The position numbers and the translations under genes were made by a program. This document shows positions 11,683 through 22,890 of a stretch of 64,000 bases of DNA, one piece after another. The notes beneath the pieces are model-generated. The model saw nothing but the letters and a program-made list of their open reading frames with translations. It made no database searches and was not told where the DNA came from. Each line of letters opens with the position of its first letter. Positions within the stretch are counted from its first letter, which is position 1. This DNA is from Salvelinus alpinus (Eukaryota; Chordata; Actinopteri; Salmoniformes; Salmonidae): positions 34,604,728 through 34,668,727 of the forward strand of contig NC_092115.1 of NCBI RefSeq assembly GCF_045679555.1. Reading direction: 5' to 3'.

Positions 11683-12640
11683 CTGTACAAAAGATTAGAC
11701 TAACCAGGTGAATCCAGGTGAAAGCTATGATCCCTTATTGATGTCACCTGTTAAATCCGCTTCAAGCAGTGTAGATGAAGGGGAGGAGACAGGTGAAAGA
11801 AAGATTGTTAAGCCTTGAGACAATTGAGACATGGATTGTGAATGTATGCCATTCAGAGGGTGAATGGGTAAGACTAAAGATGTAAGTGCCTTTGAACAGG
11901 TATGGTAGCAGGTGCCAGGCGCACGGGTTTGAGTGTGTCAAGAACTGCAAACCTGGGCCTCCCGAGTGGGTCAGTGGTCTAAGGCACTGCATCGCAGTGC
12001 TAGCTGTGCCACTAGAGATTCTGGGTTCGTGTCCAGGCTCTGTCGCATCCGGCCGCGACCGGAAGACCCATGGGGCGGCGCACAATTGGCCCAGCGTCAT
12101 CCGGGTTAGGGGAGGGTTTGACTGGCAGGGATGTCCTTGTCCCATCGCGCACTAGCGACTCCTGTGGCAGGCCAGGTGCAGTGCACGCTGACACGGTAGC
12201 CAGGTGTACGGTGTTTTCACAGACACATTGGTGCGGCTGGCTTCCGGGTTAATTGAGCATTGTGTCAAGAAGCAGTGCGGCTTGGTTGTGTTGTGTTTCG
12301 GAGGACGCACGGCTCTCGACCTTCGTACGGGAGTTGCAGCGATGAGACAAAACTGTAACTACCAATTGGATACCACGAAATTTGGGAGAAAAAAATTAGA
12401 AAGAAAAAAGAACTGCAAACCTGCTGTGTGTTTCATGCTCAACAGTTACCCGTGTGCTTCAAGAATGGTCCCCAACCCAAAGGACATTGGATTCAACATG
12501 GGCCAGTATCCCTGTGGAACACTTTCGACACCTTGTAGTCTGTAACCCCAACAAATTGAGGCTGTTCTGAGGGCAACGTGGGTGCAACTCATTATTAGGG
12601 AGGTGTTACAAATGTTTTGTCCTGTCAGTGTATGCCTGAT
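11683..12640 (+). mobile_element. Tc1-like non-autonomous element, split by a SINE
   Basis: The flanking halves 11683-11955 and 12408-12640 match the element at 54308-54800. Phrases shared include 'gaccaggtgaatccaggtgaaag', 'cttgagacaattgagacatgg' and 'tccctgtggaacactttcgaca'. The right half encodes a decayed Tc1 transposase C-terminus. The centre of the transposase gene is missing in both copies, so the family is an internally deleted derivative. Confidence 0.75.
11956..12407 (+). repeat. tRNA-derived SINE with 16-bp target duplication
   Basis: The head 'cctcccgagtgggtcagtgg' carries a tRNA A box, and a B-box-like 'gggttcgtgtcc' follows at about 12022. The element ends in an A-rich tail. 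The 16 bases at 11940-11955 recur exactly at 12408-12423, marking the target-site duplication. The same family is found inverted at 42799-43325. Confidence 0.9.
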
Positions 12641-14175
12641 AGCAACTTACTTCCAAATGTCTGATCGTCTTAGGGATGTGGACTGGAGACAATTTTAAGC
12701 TCAGATGAAGCGTCAGACAAATTTGCTGGGAGAACATTAGGTACACAATTGAATTGTTGAATGGATTCTGTAGCCTTTGTTTTAGGATGCTTTACCTTGT
12801 GTTACCATCCAACTCTTACTTTGTTAAAGTAAGATTCAAAAGGATCAACACAAATCTATGTAGCCAGTGTTTGTTACTGGTTTCTCGATCCAAAATGAGA
12901 CCCTAACTTAAATTAATTTCTTAATAAAAGTACAGTAGCATGATAAGCACATTTGCTATTTTCAAATATTACAGCACACTGCTAAAAGACAATGCCTTTT
13001 AGGAAACTGTAAAGTGATCCGGTATTAGGTAACTGTCTCTATTTAGCCAACTGTTAGACCGTTGCACTGGCCCATAATAGTTTTACGTTCTTTAAGTGAC
13101 ATCATACAAGATTGCTTTCAATACTGCAGGTCTTCAGCAAATACATATTGTATATGATATACATTCATCCATGCTACGTTGTAACAATAAATCTGAGTAA
13201 CTTGTGAGTTCCATCAAAACAGTCCTATAGGAGAGGCCGAGGGCAATTGGTACATTGCAATTGGACCACCTTGAATTACTCCAATCAGAAACAAGCAAAT
13301 CCAAATAAAAGACCCCACTGACAAATAAATATATAAGAAAGTTGATAAACTCAGAAAGTAATATATATTCAGCTTGTTGGGTTAAACCTATAATATCCCT
13401 CAGGATGTGAAATGACTTTTTGTGTCATCCTCTTTATTTTGAAATATGCTTCTTTATTTTATTTGTTTTTCTTTCAGTAAAGGACAATACACAGAGGAGC
13501 TGAGCCTTAAACCGTGAGTCAGTTGTTTCTATGAGCACTGAAAGACCAATTTGGAGGAATAATCTTTTCAGACGTAAATGCCAACCACAAAAGGACATTC
13601 ATTGTCATCAACATAAAGTTCATTCTGAACATGATGCGGTTGCACATGTGAAGGTTACAAAAAGTTCACAAAAGTTCACTGAAAGTGGATCAATCTTAAC
13701 TATTACCATTAAATTGCCACAGTATGATGGCACTATGATTCCATTATAGATGTCACCCACTAGTGTACTCCAAACTGTGCTCGTACCATCATTTCTTATA
13801 ATCTACTATCTGATTGGAGACTTGGTTCAACATTATTCAACAATGCATGTCTACAACATGCTACAGCAAGGCAAATTGAATTGTCTTTAAAAGTTGGTCA
13901 GTGCAATTGACCATTGTGACTCTCAATATACAAACATGTAAAACATGAGTTTCACATTAGTAAAATTTGGATTTCCACAAAGGAAAGCTCTAATTAGCCA
14001 GTCTCGTCCTGGCCATTTAACTATTATGCAAATTATTATTCTTTACAATAATCAACTCTCTTCCTCCCTGAGAAGAGGGCTACCCACATCCTGAACTTGG
14101 ACAGAATTATAGCCTGGCGTGCAGCAGGGCAGAACCCTAATTTGAGTCTTCTGAATTTCCCTGATAATTGTGTGC
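12641..14175. other. Intergenic DNA, nothing recognised
   Basis: No exon with convincing splice sites and no transposon end was found. A 72-codon open frame at 13531-13749 has no recognisable motif and I do not call it a gene. Confidence 0.4.
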
Positions 14176-14402
14176 TACACTCTTAGAAAAAAAACATGTT
14201 ACCTAGAACCTAAAATGGTTATTTGGCTGTCTCCATAGTTAAACCCTTTGAAGAAACCTTTTTTGTTCCAGGTAAAACCTTTTTGGGTTCCATGTAGAAC
14301 CCGTTCCACAGAGGGTTCTACATGGAACCCAGAAGGGTTCAACCTGGAACCAAAAATGGTTATCCTATGGGGACAGCTGAATAACCCTTTTGGAAGAGTG
14401 TA
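14176..14402. mobile_element. Fold-back MITE with TA-flanked ends
   Basis: The left end 'tacactcttag' and the right end 'ggaagagtgta' are inverted relative to each other. Internally 'gggttccatgtagaaccc' is followed by 'gggttctacatggaaccc', so almost the whole 227 bp folds on itself. The flanking TA suggests mobilisation by a Tc1/mariner-type enzyme. There is no coding capacity. Confidence 0.75.
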
Positions 14403-14963
14403 CGGTTGTTAATATACAGTGTACATTTCATAAATGAATGAATCTTAGTTAGTACCCGTCTCTGTTATTCCCTACTGGATTAAAGGAACGTTACTGTGTT
14501 TCATTCTCTTGTAATTGAATCCAACCAGTAACGTCCAAACTAAGTTTATGTGTCTATACTTACTTATGACTTTAGTTTGCTAAACTAAACTGCCCCTGTT
14601 ACAGCTGCACTGAAGGTTGCTTTGCTTTGTTTGGGGGTCAAATAACAATTGGCATTGTAAATCGTCTGGAGCCTTTCCAAGGTACATACAAGAGCGAACA
14701 ACGGGCAAGCACCAAAATAGCAAACATGACAGGACCTGAATGTTTTACGAGCTTCCAATGGGGTGGACATACCGGGATGGTTGCACTAGCTCTCTTCAAT
14801 GACAATCACCTGATATAATGTTCATGGGATGGCAGTTAGAGCTATGCAGGGCTTGATCCATTTATAACCTGACTGACACACTGAGTTTCCATCCGTGTCT
14901 CTATGTAGGTTGACACTCATTGACTGGCTGGGGTTCTGTTCAAGTGCAAGTGCAACCAGCAAT
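14403..14963. other. Intergenic DNA, no gene recognised
   Basis: A 63-codon open frame (14627-14818) lacks a family match that I can recognise. Nothing else stands out. Confidence 0.35.
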
Positions 14964-15122
14964 GACAATACTAGAGTTCATTACATCATTTAGCAGACAC
15001 TCATATCCAGAGCGACATACAATAGTGAGTGCATACATTTTCATACTGGTCCCCCGTGGAAATCAAACCCACAACCCTGGCATTGCAAGTGCCATGCTCT
15101 ACCAACTGAGCCACACGGGACA
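14964..15122 (-). repeat. HpaI-type SINE
   Basis: On the minus strand it begins GTCCCGTGTGGCTCAGTTGG (A box), followed by a B-box-like GTTTGATTTCC. It finishes with a tail resembling GTCGCTCTGGATATGAGTG, which is shared with the L2-type LINE ending at 26943. Salmonid HpaI SINEs are known to use this LINE-like tail. Confidence 0.85.
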
Positions 15123-16034
15123 GTTCATCACAGTGTATACTGTTTGGCACAATAATGCAACAATTAATTATAAACGTAAAATTATATTTCATATTCACAT
15201 TTTTGTGGGTTATCACAACTGGTTTTAATTAAATCAGCAGTGTTGGCCTTAATGGGTCAATCAGCAGTTGCTACAAACATTTTTGGACATAATTTAAAGG
15301 TATGATTCTTGAAGAATATAACTTTAAATGTCTCATGAGCTTAGTTCCACTGTTGTACCCCATCAGAACCCAACATATAAACTTGTTTCACTCCAATGTT
15401 TGTAAACAAAGTAAATGTAAACAAACACTGTATAGCCTCAAAACATGGTTAAAACTATAATGTTGATATCATGGAAGGTCAGTCCTTGCATCCATAGCTC
15501 TGACTATGCATTTGAGTGGTTACATTTCTCCAACCCCATCCCTCAGCTTTTTACCGAAATTGGGGTAGAGACAACGCTTTGTTATTGTTTCTACTGTTGA
15601 TTGCTGCTTTAAGTCTACCTTGCCTCTTTCACACAGAGCTCTGTAGTGTTATTAACTTAATTTGCCTTTTATTTGATATGCAGGTAGAGTGAGCTTCCTT
15701 GCAAACCTCCCAGAAGTTAAAGGCACATTTGCTGCAAACTAAATAGTGTGGAACAAAAATGTTACCAGAAGTTAGTGGAGAATCTGTGGTAAACCTTTGG
15801 CAACAATAATATGTATTGCCACTAGAGGCAAACAGTTTGCCAGGGGTTTGTTTCTGGTAGGCAATTCTCCGAAGATTCAATTTGAATTTGTGGCAAACCT
15901 GTGCAACAAGTTCCAAGACCAGTATGAGTTGATTTCACGTTGGTAGACAAAGCAAAACTTCACTTTTGCAGATGTATACCCTTCCCCTACACATGGTGTT
16001 GGGGAAGAGGCTAGAAGGAGGACGCATCAACACC
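15123..16034. other. Intergenic DNA; possible MITE remnant around 15690-15900
   Basis: Around 15690-15900 words such as 'tttgctgcaaact', 'ggtaaacctttggcaac' and 'gtggcaaacctgtgcaac' recur in both orientations, suggesting a decayed fold-back element. No clean ends are visible. No gene is seen. Confidence 0.3.
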
Positions 16035-16546
16035 CAGCGGTGGAAAAAGTACCCAATTGTCATTCTTGAGTGAAAGTGAAATTCACCCAGTAAAATACTA
16101 CAGGTATAAGTCAAAAATTATTTGGATTTAAATATACTTAAGCATCAAAAGTAAAAGTAATTGCAAACCATACGGCATCATTTGCTTGTTTTTTGAAATT
16201 TACAGATAGCCAGGGGCATGCTCCAACACTCAGACATCATTTACAAACGAAGCATGTGTTTAGTGAGTCCGCCAGATCAGAGGCAGTAGGGATGACGAGG
16301 GATGTTCTCTTGATAAGTGTGTGAATTAGAAAATATTCCTGTTCCACTAAGCATTCAAAATGTAACGAGAACTTTTGGGTGTCAGGGAAATTGTATGGAG
16401 TGAAAAGTACATAATTTTCTTTAGGAATGTAGTGAAGTAAAAGTAAAATGTGTCAAAATATAAATAGTGAAGTAAAGTACAGATAACCCCCAAAAATTCT
16501 TAACTAGTACTTTAAAGTATTTTTACTTAAGTAATTTACACCACTG
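16035..16546. mobile_element. hAT MITE with 8-bp target duplication
   Basis: The ends 'cagcggtgg' and 'ccaccactg'-like 'caccactg' are inverted. The octamer tcaacacc is present at 16027-16034 and again at 16547-16554, the 8-bp duplication expected for the hAT superfamily. Subterminal tracts 'aaaagtac' and 'gtacttta' are typical of this abundant fish MITE. It is non-coding. Confidence 0.9.
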
Positions 16547-16719
16547 TCAACACCCTTGAAATATGTTTGTGGTGCAATCACTCATAACACTTTTTTTTGG
16601 AGTGATAAATCAGTATACTGTCTTCAAGATTGCCACGCTAAGAAAATGCATGTATTCTCAAATGTAGCCCATACATTAATTATTTGTAAAAATTTGATCT
16701 TTCATTGCTTTAAACTATA

Positions 16720-17383
16720 CTGAACAACAATATAAATGCAACATGTAAAGTGTTGGTCCCATGTTTCATCAGCTGAAATAAAAGATCTCAGAAATGTCCA
16801 ATACACACAAAAAGCTTATTTCTCTCAAATGTTGTGCACAAATTTGTTTACATCTCCTTTGCCAATATATTTCCTCCATCTGACAGGTGTGGCATATGAA
16901 GAAGCTGATTAAATAGCATGATAATTACAGAGGTGTATCTTGTCCTGGGGACAATAAAAGGCCACTCTAAAATGTGCAGTTTTGTCACACATCACAATGC
17001 CACAAATGTCTCAAGTTTTGAGGGAGTGTGCAATTGGCATGCTGACTACAGGAATGTCCAGGCAGTACGTCCAACTGGCCTCACAAATTCAGACCATGTG
17101 TAACCACGCCAGACCAGGACATCCACACCTGGCTTCATCACCCACGGGATTGTCTGAGGAGGGTTATGAGGGGTTTTTCTGTCTGTAATAAAGTCCTTTT
17201 GTGGGGAAAACTCATTCTGATTGACTGGGCCTGGCTCCCCAGTTAGTGGGCCTGGCTCCCAAGTGGGTGGGCCCAGTCATGTGAAATCCATAAATTAGGG
17301 CCTAATTAATTAATTTCAATTGACTGATTTCCTTCTATGAAAATTCTGACAATGGTGCATGTTGTGTTTATATTTTTGAGTGT
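16720..17383 (+). mobile_element. Tc1-like transposon, internally deleted
   Basis: Same family as 2950-4145 and 28140-28706. The ends 'ctgaacaacaatataaatgc' and 'gtttatatttttgagtg' are imperfect inverted repeats flanked by TA. The transposase start (MSQVLRECAIGMLTTGMS) is visible near 17007, but most of the coding region is deleted, leaving 664 bp. Confidence 0.85.
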
Positions 17384-19388
17384 ATAGTAGTAGCTAGCCT
17401 ATCTTGATCATGTTGTTCCTTCTCTCTTTATAGAAGCAATCAGTTACAAGGCCTTTAATCAAACTAAGGACAGAGAAATGTGTGTGCACCAGACAGGTCA
17501 AGGCTTCTTGTGTGAATGGCTTTGAGATTCTGCTACACTTGCTGGGCTGCAGGCATTGGCTAAATAGTTGGGTTGTTTTCTGTGAAAACAGCTAGGATGG
17601 GTTGTTGGTGGGGGGTCAAGGTGAGAAGGAGGATTATTTAAGATATTGTTTGAAGGTAGGGTTTCAAATGTTTTTGGAAGACGAGCAGTCCTAGCTTAAC
17701 GGGGAAGCTGGTTCCACCATTGGGGTCCAGGACAGAGAAGAGCTTGGACTGGGCTGAGCGGGAGCTGCCCTCCCGTAGTGGGCCAAGAGACCTGAGGTGG
17801 CAGAACGGAGTGCTCGAGTTGGGGTGTAGGGTTTGAGCACAGCCTGAAGGTAGGGAGGGGCAGTTCCTCTTGGTACTATGTAGGTAAGCACCATGGTCTT
17901 GTAGTGGATGCAAGCTTCACCTGGAAGCCAAAGGAGGGTGCGGTGGAGCAGAGTGACATGAGAGAACTTGGGAAGGTTGAAAGACAGCTGGAACGTTCTG
18001 GGGAAATTGCAGGGGATTGACGGCACAAGCGGGGAGCCCAGCCAACAGCGAGTTGCAGTAGTCCAGACGGGAGAAGACAAGTGCCTTGATTAGGACCTCC
18101 GCCACTTCCTGTATGAGGTAGGGTCATACTCTACAGATGTTGTAGAACATGAACCTGCAGGAGCGGGTCACTGCTTTGATGTTTACAGAGAATGACAGGG
18201 TGTTGTGCAGTGTCACGCAAGGTTCTTTGCACTTTGGGAGGGCGACACTGTGGAGTTGTCAACTGTGATGGAGAGGTCTTTGAGCGGGCAGGCCTTCCCC
18301 GGGAGGAAGAGCAACTCCGTCTTGTCGAGGTTGAGCTTGAGGTGGTGGGCCGACATCCAAGTTAAGATATCTGCCAGGGACGCAGAGATGCGTGTCGCCA
18401 CCTGGATGTTAGAAGGGGTGAAGGACAAAAATAATTGAGTGTCATCCGCATAGCATTGACAGGAGAGACCATGTGAGGATATGACGGAGCCAAGTTACGT
18501 GGGACATATAGAAAAGAGGAGAGGGCCAAGAAGAGGGCCATTGTTCTGAGAGAGATAACGAGAAAGTTGATCAGAGACAGCATGCTCAAGTGATTGGGAA
18601 AAAAGAAAGAAGGGATACAGGTCTATAGTATTTGAAGTCAAATGAGTCGAGATTTGGTTTTTTGAGGAGGGAGATCAACTCGGGCCATTTTGAAGTCAGA
18701 GTGGATGCAGCCAGTGGTCAGGGATGAGTTGAGGAGGGAAGTGAGGAATGGGAAAAGGTCTCCAGAGATAGTCTGGAGAAGGGAGGATGGGATGGGGTCG
18801 AGCGGGCAGGTTGTCGGGCGGCAAGACCTCGCTAGTCGCAGGATGTCATCTGGAGAGAGAGGAGAGACATAGGTCAAGGCGTACAGTGGCTTGCGAAACT
18901 ATTCAACCTGGAATTAAAATAGATTTTTTGGGGGTTTGTATCAATTGATTTACACAACATGCCTACCACTTTGAAGATGCAAAATATGTTTTATTGTGAA
19001 ACAAACAAGAAATAAGACAATAAGATGGGTTCCACAGGTGTACAGCGATCTTTAAGTCATACCACAGATTCCCAATTGAACTGAGGTCTGCGCTTTGACT
19101 AGGCCATTCCAAGACATTTAAATGTTTCCCCTTAAACCACTTGAGTGTTAGTTTAGCGGAATGCTTATGGTCATTGTCCTGCTGGAAGGTGAACCTCCGT
19201 CCCAGTCTCAAATCTCTGGAAGACTGAAACAGGTTTCCCTCAAGAATTTCCCTGTATTTAGTGCCATCCATCATTCCTTCCATTCTGACAGGTTTCCCAG
19301 TCCCTGCCGATGAATAACACCCCCACAGCATGATGATGCCACCACCATGCTTCACTGTGGGGATGGTGTTCTCGGGAGAATGAGAGGT

Positions 19389-22300
19389 GATGGTACTTCC
19401 GGCGCCGAAAAGAGATGGCCGCCTCGCTTCGTGTTCCTTGGAAAATATGCAGTATTTTGTTTTTTTACGTGTTATTTCTTACATCGGTACCCCGGGTAAT
19501 CTTAGGTTTCATTACATACAGTCGGGAGGAACTACTGAATATACGATTAACGTCAACTCATCATCGTTCCTACCAGGAATATGACTTTCCCGAAACGGAT
19601 CCAGTGTTTTGCCTTCCACCCAATACAATGGATCTGATCCCAGCCGGCGACCCTGTGCGACGCCGAAAAAGGGGAAAACGAGGCGGTCTCGTGGTCAGGC
19701 TTCGGAGACGGGCACATCGCGCTCCACTCCCTAGCATACTACTCGCCAATGTCCAGTCTCTTGACAATAAGGTTGATGAAATCCGAGCACGGGTAGCATT
19801 CCAGAGAGACATCAGGGATTGCAACGTGCTCTGCTTCACGGAAACATGGCTAACTCAAGGGACGCTAACGGAGTCGGTGCAGCCAGCTGGTTTCTTCATG
19901 CATCGCGCCGACAGAAACAAACATCTTTCCGGTAAGAAGAGGGGCGGGGGGGTATGCCTTATGATTAACGAGAAGTGGTGTGATCATCATAACAACACAC
20001 AAGAACTCAAGTCGTTCTGTTCACCTGATCTAGAACTCCTCACAATCAAATGTCGACCGCATTATCTACCAAGGGAATTCTCGTCAATCATAATCACAGC
20101 CGTATACATTCCCCCCCAAGCAGACACATCGATGGCCCTGAACGAACTTTATCTGACTCTTTGTAAACTGGAAACCACACACCCTGAGGCTGCATTCATC
20201 GTAGCTGGGGATTTTAACAAGGCTAATCTAAAAACAAAACTCCCTAAATTCTATCAGCATATCGATTGTGCTACCAGGGCTGGAAAAACACTAGACCATT
20301 GTTATACTAATTTCCGCGACGCTTATAAGGCCCTCCCCCGCCCCCCTTTCGGAAAAGCTGACCACGACTCCATTTTGTTGATTCCAGCCTACAAACAGAA
20401 ACTCAAACAACAAGCTCCCGCGCTCAGGTCTGTTCAACGCTGGTCCGACCAATCTGAATCCACGCTTCAAGACTGCTTCGATCACGCGGATTGGAATATG
20501 TTCCGCATCGCGTCCAACAACAATATTGACGAATATGCTGATTCGGTGAGCGAGTTCATTAGGAAGTGCATTGACGATGTCGTACCCACAGCAACGATAA
20601 AAACATTCCCAAACCAGAAACCGTGGATTGACGGCAGCATTCGCGTGAAACTGAAAGCGCGAACCACTGCTTTTAACCAGGGCAAGGTGACCGGAAGCAT
20701 GACCGAATACAAACAGTGTAGCTATTCTCTCCGCAAGGCAATCAAACAGGCTAAGTCTCAGTACAGAGACAAAATCGAGTCGCAATTCAACAGCTCAGAC
20801 ACAAGAGGTATGTGGCAGGGTCTACAGTCAATCACGGATTACAAAAAGAAAACCAGCCCCGTCGAGGACCAGGATGTCTTGCTCCCAGACAGGCTAAACA
20901 ACTTTTTTGCCCGCTTTGAGGACAATACAGTGCCACTGACACGGCCCCCTACCAAAACCTGCGGGCTCTCCTCCACTGCAGCCGAGGTGAGTAAAACATT
21001 TAAACGTGTTAACCCTCGCAAGGCTGCAGGCCCAGACGGCATTCCCAGCCGCGTCCTCAGAGCATGCGCAGACCAGCTGGCTGGTGTGTTTACGGACATA
21101 TTCAATCAATCCTTATCCCAGTCTGCTGTTCCCACATGCTTCAAGAGGGCCACCATTGTTCCTGTTCCCAAGAAAGCTAAGGTAACTGAGCTAAACGACT
21201 ACCGCCCCGTAGCACTCACTTCCGTCATCATGAAGTGCTTTGAGAGACTAGTCAAGGACCATATCACCTCCACCCTACCGGACACCCTAGACCCACTCCA
21301 ATTTGCTTACCGACCCAATAGGTCCACAGACGACGCAATCGCAACCACACTGCACACTGCCCTAACCCATCTGGACAAGAGGAATACCCATGTGAGAATG
21401 CTGTTCATCGATTACAGCTCAGCATTTAACACCATAGTACCCTCCAAACTCGTCATCAAGCTCGAGACCCTGGGTCTCGACCCCGCCCTGTGCAACTGGG
21501 TCCTGGACTTCCTGACGGGCCGCCCCCAGGTGGTGAGGGTAGGTAACAACATCTCCACCCCGCTGATCCTCAACACTGGGGCCCCACAAGGGTGCGTTCT
21601 GAGCCCTCTCCTGTACTCCCTGTTCACCCACGACTGCGTGGCCATGCACGCCTCCAACTCAATCATCAAGTTTGCGGATGACACTACAGTGGTAGGCTTG
21701 ATTACCAACAACGACGAGACGGCCTACAGGGAGGAGGTGAGGGCCCTCGGAGTGTGGTGTCAGGAAAATAACCTCACACTCAACGTCAACAAAACAAAGG
21801 AGATGATTGTGGACTTCAGGAAACAGCAGAGGGAGCACCCCCCTATCCACATCGACGGGTCAGTAGTGGAGAAGGTGGAAAGTTTTAAGTTCCTCGGTGT
21901 ACACATCACGGACAAACTGAATTGGTCCACCCACACAGACAGCGTTGTGAAGAAGGCGCAGCAGCGCCTCTTCAACCTCAGGAGGCTGAAGAAATTCGGC
22001 TTGTCACCAAAAGCACTCACAAACTTCTACAGATGCACAATCGAGAGCATCCTGTCGGGCTGTATCACCGCCTGGTACGGCAACTGCTCCGCCCACAACC
22101 GTAAGGCTCTCCAGAGGGTAGTGAGGTCTGCAGAACGCATCACCAGGGGCAAACTACCTGCCCTCCAGGACACCTACACCACCCGATGTCACAGGAAGGC
22201 CATAAAGATCATCAAGGACAACAACCACCCAAGCCACTGCCTGTTCACCCCGCTATCATCCAGAAGGCGAGGTCAGTACAGGTGCATCAAAGCAGGGACC

Positions 22301-22890
22301 GAGAGACTGAAAAACAGCTTCTATCTCAAGGCCATCAGACTGTTAAACAGCCACCACTAACATTTAGCGGCCGCTGCCAACATACTGACTCAACTCCAGC
22401 CACTTTAAAAATGGGAATTGATGGAAATTATGTAAAAATGTACCACTAGCCACTTTAAGCAATGCCACTTAATACAATGTTTACATACCCTACATTACCC
22501 ATCTCATATGTATATACTGTACTCTATATCATCTACTGCATCTTGCCATCTTTATGCAATACATGTACCACTAGCCACTTTAAACTATGCCACTTTATGT
22601 TTACATACCCTACAGTACTCATCTCATACGTATATACCGTACTCTATACCATCTACTGCATCTGCCATGCCGTTCTGTACCACCACTCATTCATATATCT
22701 TTATGTACATATTCTTTATCCCTTTACACTTGTGTGTGTGTGTAAGGTAGTAGTGTGGAATTGTTAGGTTAGATTACTGTTGGTTATTACTGCATTGTCG
22801 GAACTAGAAGCACAAGCATTTCGCTACACTCGCATTAACATCTGCTAACCATGTGTATGTGACTAATAAAATTTGATTTGATTTGATTTG
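19389..22890 (+). mobile_element. Rex1-like LINE, near full length
   Basis: It lies within the Tc1 element above. It starts with a short leader ('cttccggcgccg' just upstream of the ATG), has one uninterrupted ORF and a 530-bp 3' UTR, and ends in a short (gattt)n repeat after 'gactaataaaatttgattt'. The Tc1 sequence resumes at 22891. No obvious target duplication is seen. A 3'-end fragment of the same family is at 57719-57818. Confidence 0.9.
19415..22360 (+). CDS. LINE endonuclease/reverse transcriptase, intact 981-residue ORF
   Basis: The protein nicks target DNA and copies its own RNA into the gap (target-primed reverse transcription). Residues about 105-325 form an apurinic-type endonuclease: ILLANVQSLDNK, the catalytic Glu in CFTETWL (about 142), AGDFN (about 267) and the terminal KADHDS (about 312). 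Residues about 560-830 form the reverse transcriptase: LNDYRPVALTS (about 593), IDYSSAFNTIVP (about 664), GAPQGCVLSPLLYS and the catalytic FADDTT (about 751). The C-terminal 150 residues follow the usual LINE pattern. The YSSAFNT motif and overall layout fit the Rex1 group. The ATG at 19415 is chosen because it opens the frame just after the element's start. There is no frameshift or stop, which is unusual among the elements in this window and suggests a young copy. Confidence 0.9.
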   Translation: MAASLRVPWKICSILFFYVLFLTSVPRVILGFITYSREELLNIRLTSTHHRSYQEYDFPETDPVFCLPPNTMDLIPAGDPVRRRKRGKRGGLVVRLRRRAHRAPLPSILLANVQSLDNKVDEIRARVAFQRDIRDCNVLCFTETWLTQGTLTESVQPAGFFMHRADRNKHLSGKKRGGGVCLMINEKWCDHHNNTQELKSFCSPDLELLTIKCRPHYLPREFSSIIITAVYIPPQADTSMALNELYLTLCKLETTHPEAAFIVAGDFNKANLKTKLPKFYQHIDCATRAGKTLDHCYTNFRDAYKALPRPPFGKADHDSILLIPAYKQKLKQQAPALRSVQRWSDQSESTLQDCFDHADWNMFRIASNNNIDEYADSVSEFIRKCIDDVVPTATIKTFPNQKPWIDGSIRVKLKARTTAFNQGKVTGSMTEYKQCSYSLRKAIKQAKSQYRDKIESQFNSSDTRGMWQGLQSITDYKKKTSPVEDQDVLLPDRLNNFFARFEDNTVPLTRPPTKTCGLSSTAAEVSKTFKRVNPRKAAGPDGIPSRVLRACADQLAGVFTDIFNQSLSQSAVPTCFKRATIVPVPKKAKVTELNDYRPVALTSVIMKCFERLVKDHITSTLPDTLDPLQFAYRPNRSTDDAIATTLHTALTHLDKRNTHVRMLFIDYSSAFNTIVPSKLVIKLETLGLDPALCNWVLDFLTGRPQVVRVGNNISTPLILNTGAPQGCVLSPLLYSLFTHDCVAMHASNSIIKFADDTTVVGLITNNDETAYREEVRALGVWCQENNLTLNVNKTKEMIVDFRKQQREHPPIHIDGSVVEKVESFKFLGVHITDKLNWSTHTDSVVKKAQQRLFNLRRLKKFGLSPKALTNFYRCTIESILSGCITAWYGNCSAHNRKALQRVVRSAERITRGKLPALQDTYTTRCHRKAIKIIKDNNHPSHCLFTPLSSRRRGQYRCIKAGTERLKNSFYLKAIRLLNSHH

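Noticed and set aside
11886-12545. Several ORFs with Arg/Gly-rich sequence
   Set aside because: They are readings of the GC-rich SINE body on both strands.
20291-20785. 164-codon antisense ORF
   Set aside because: It is a shadow of the intact LINE ORF on the plus strand.
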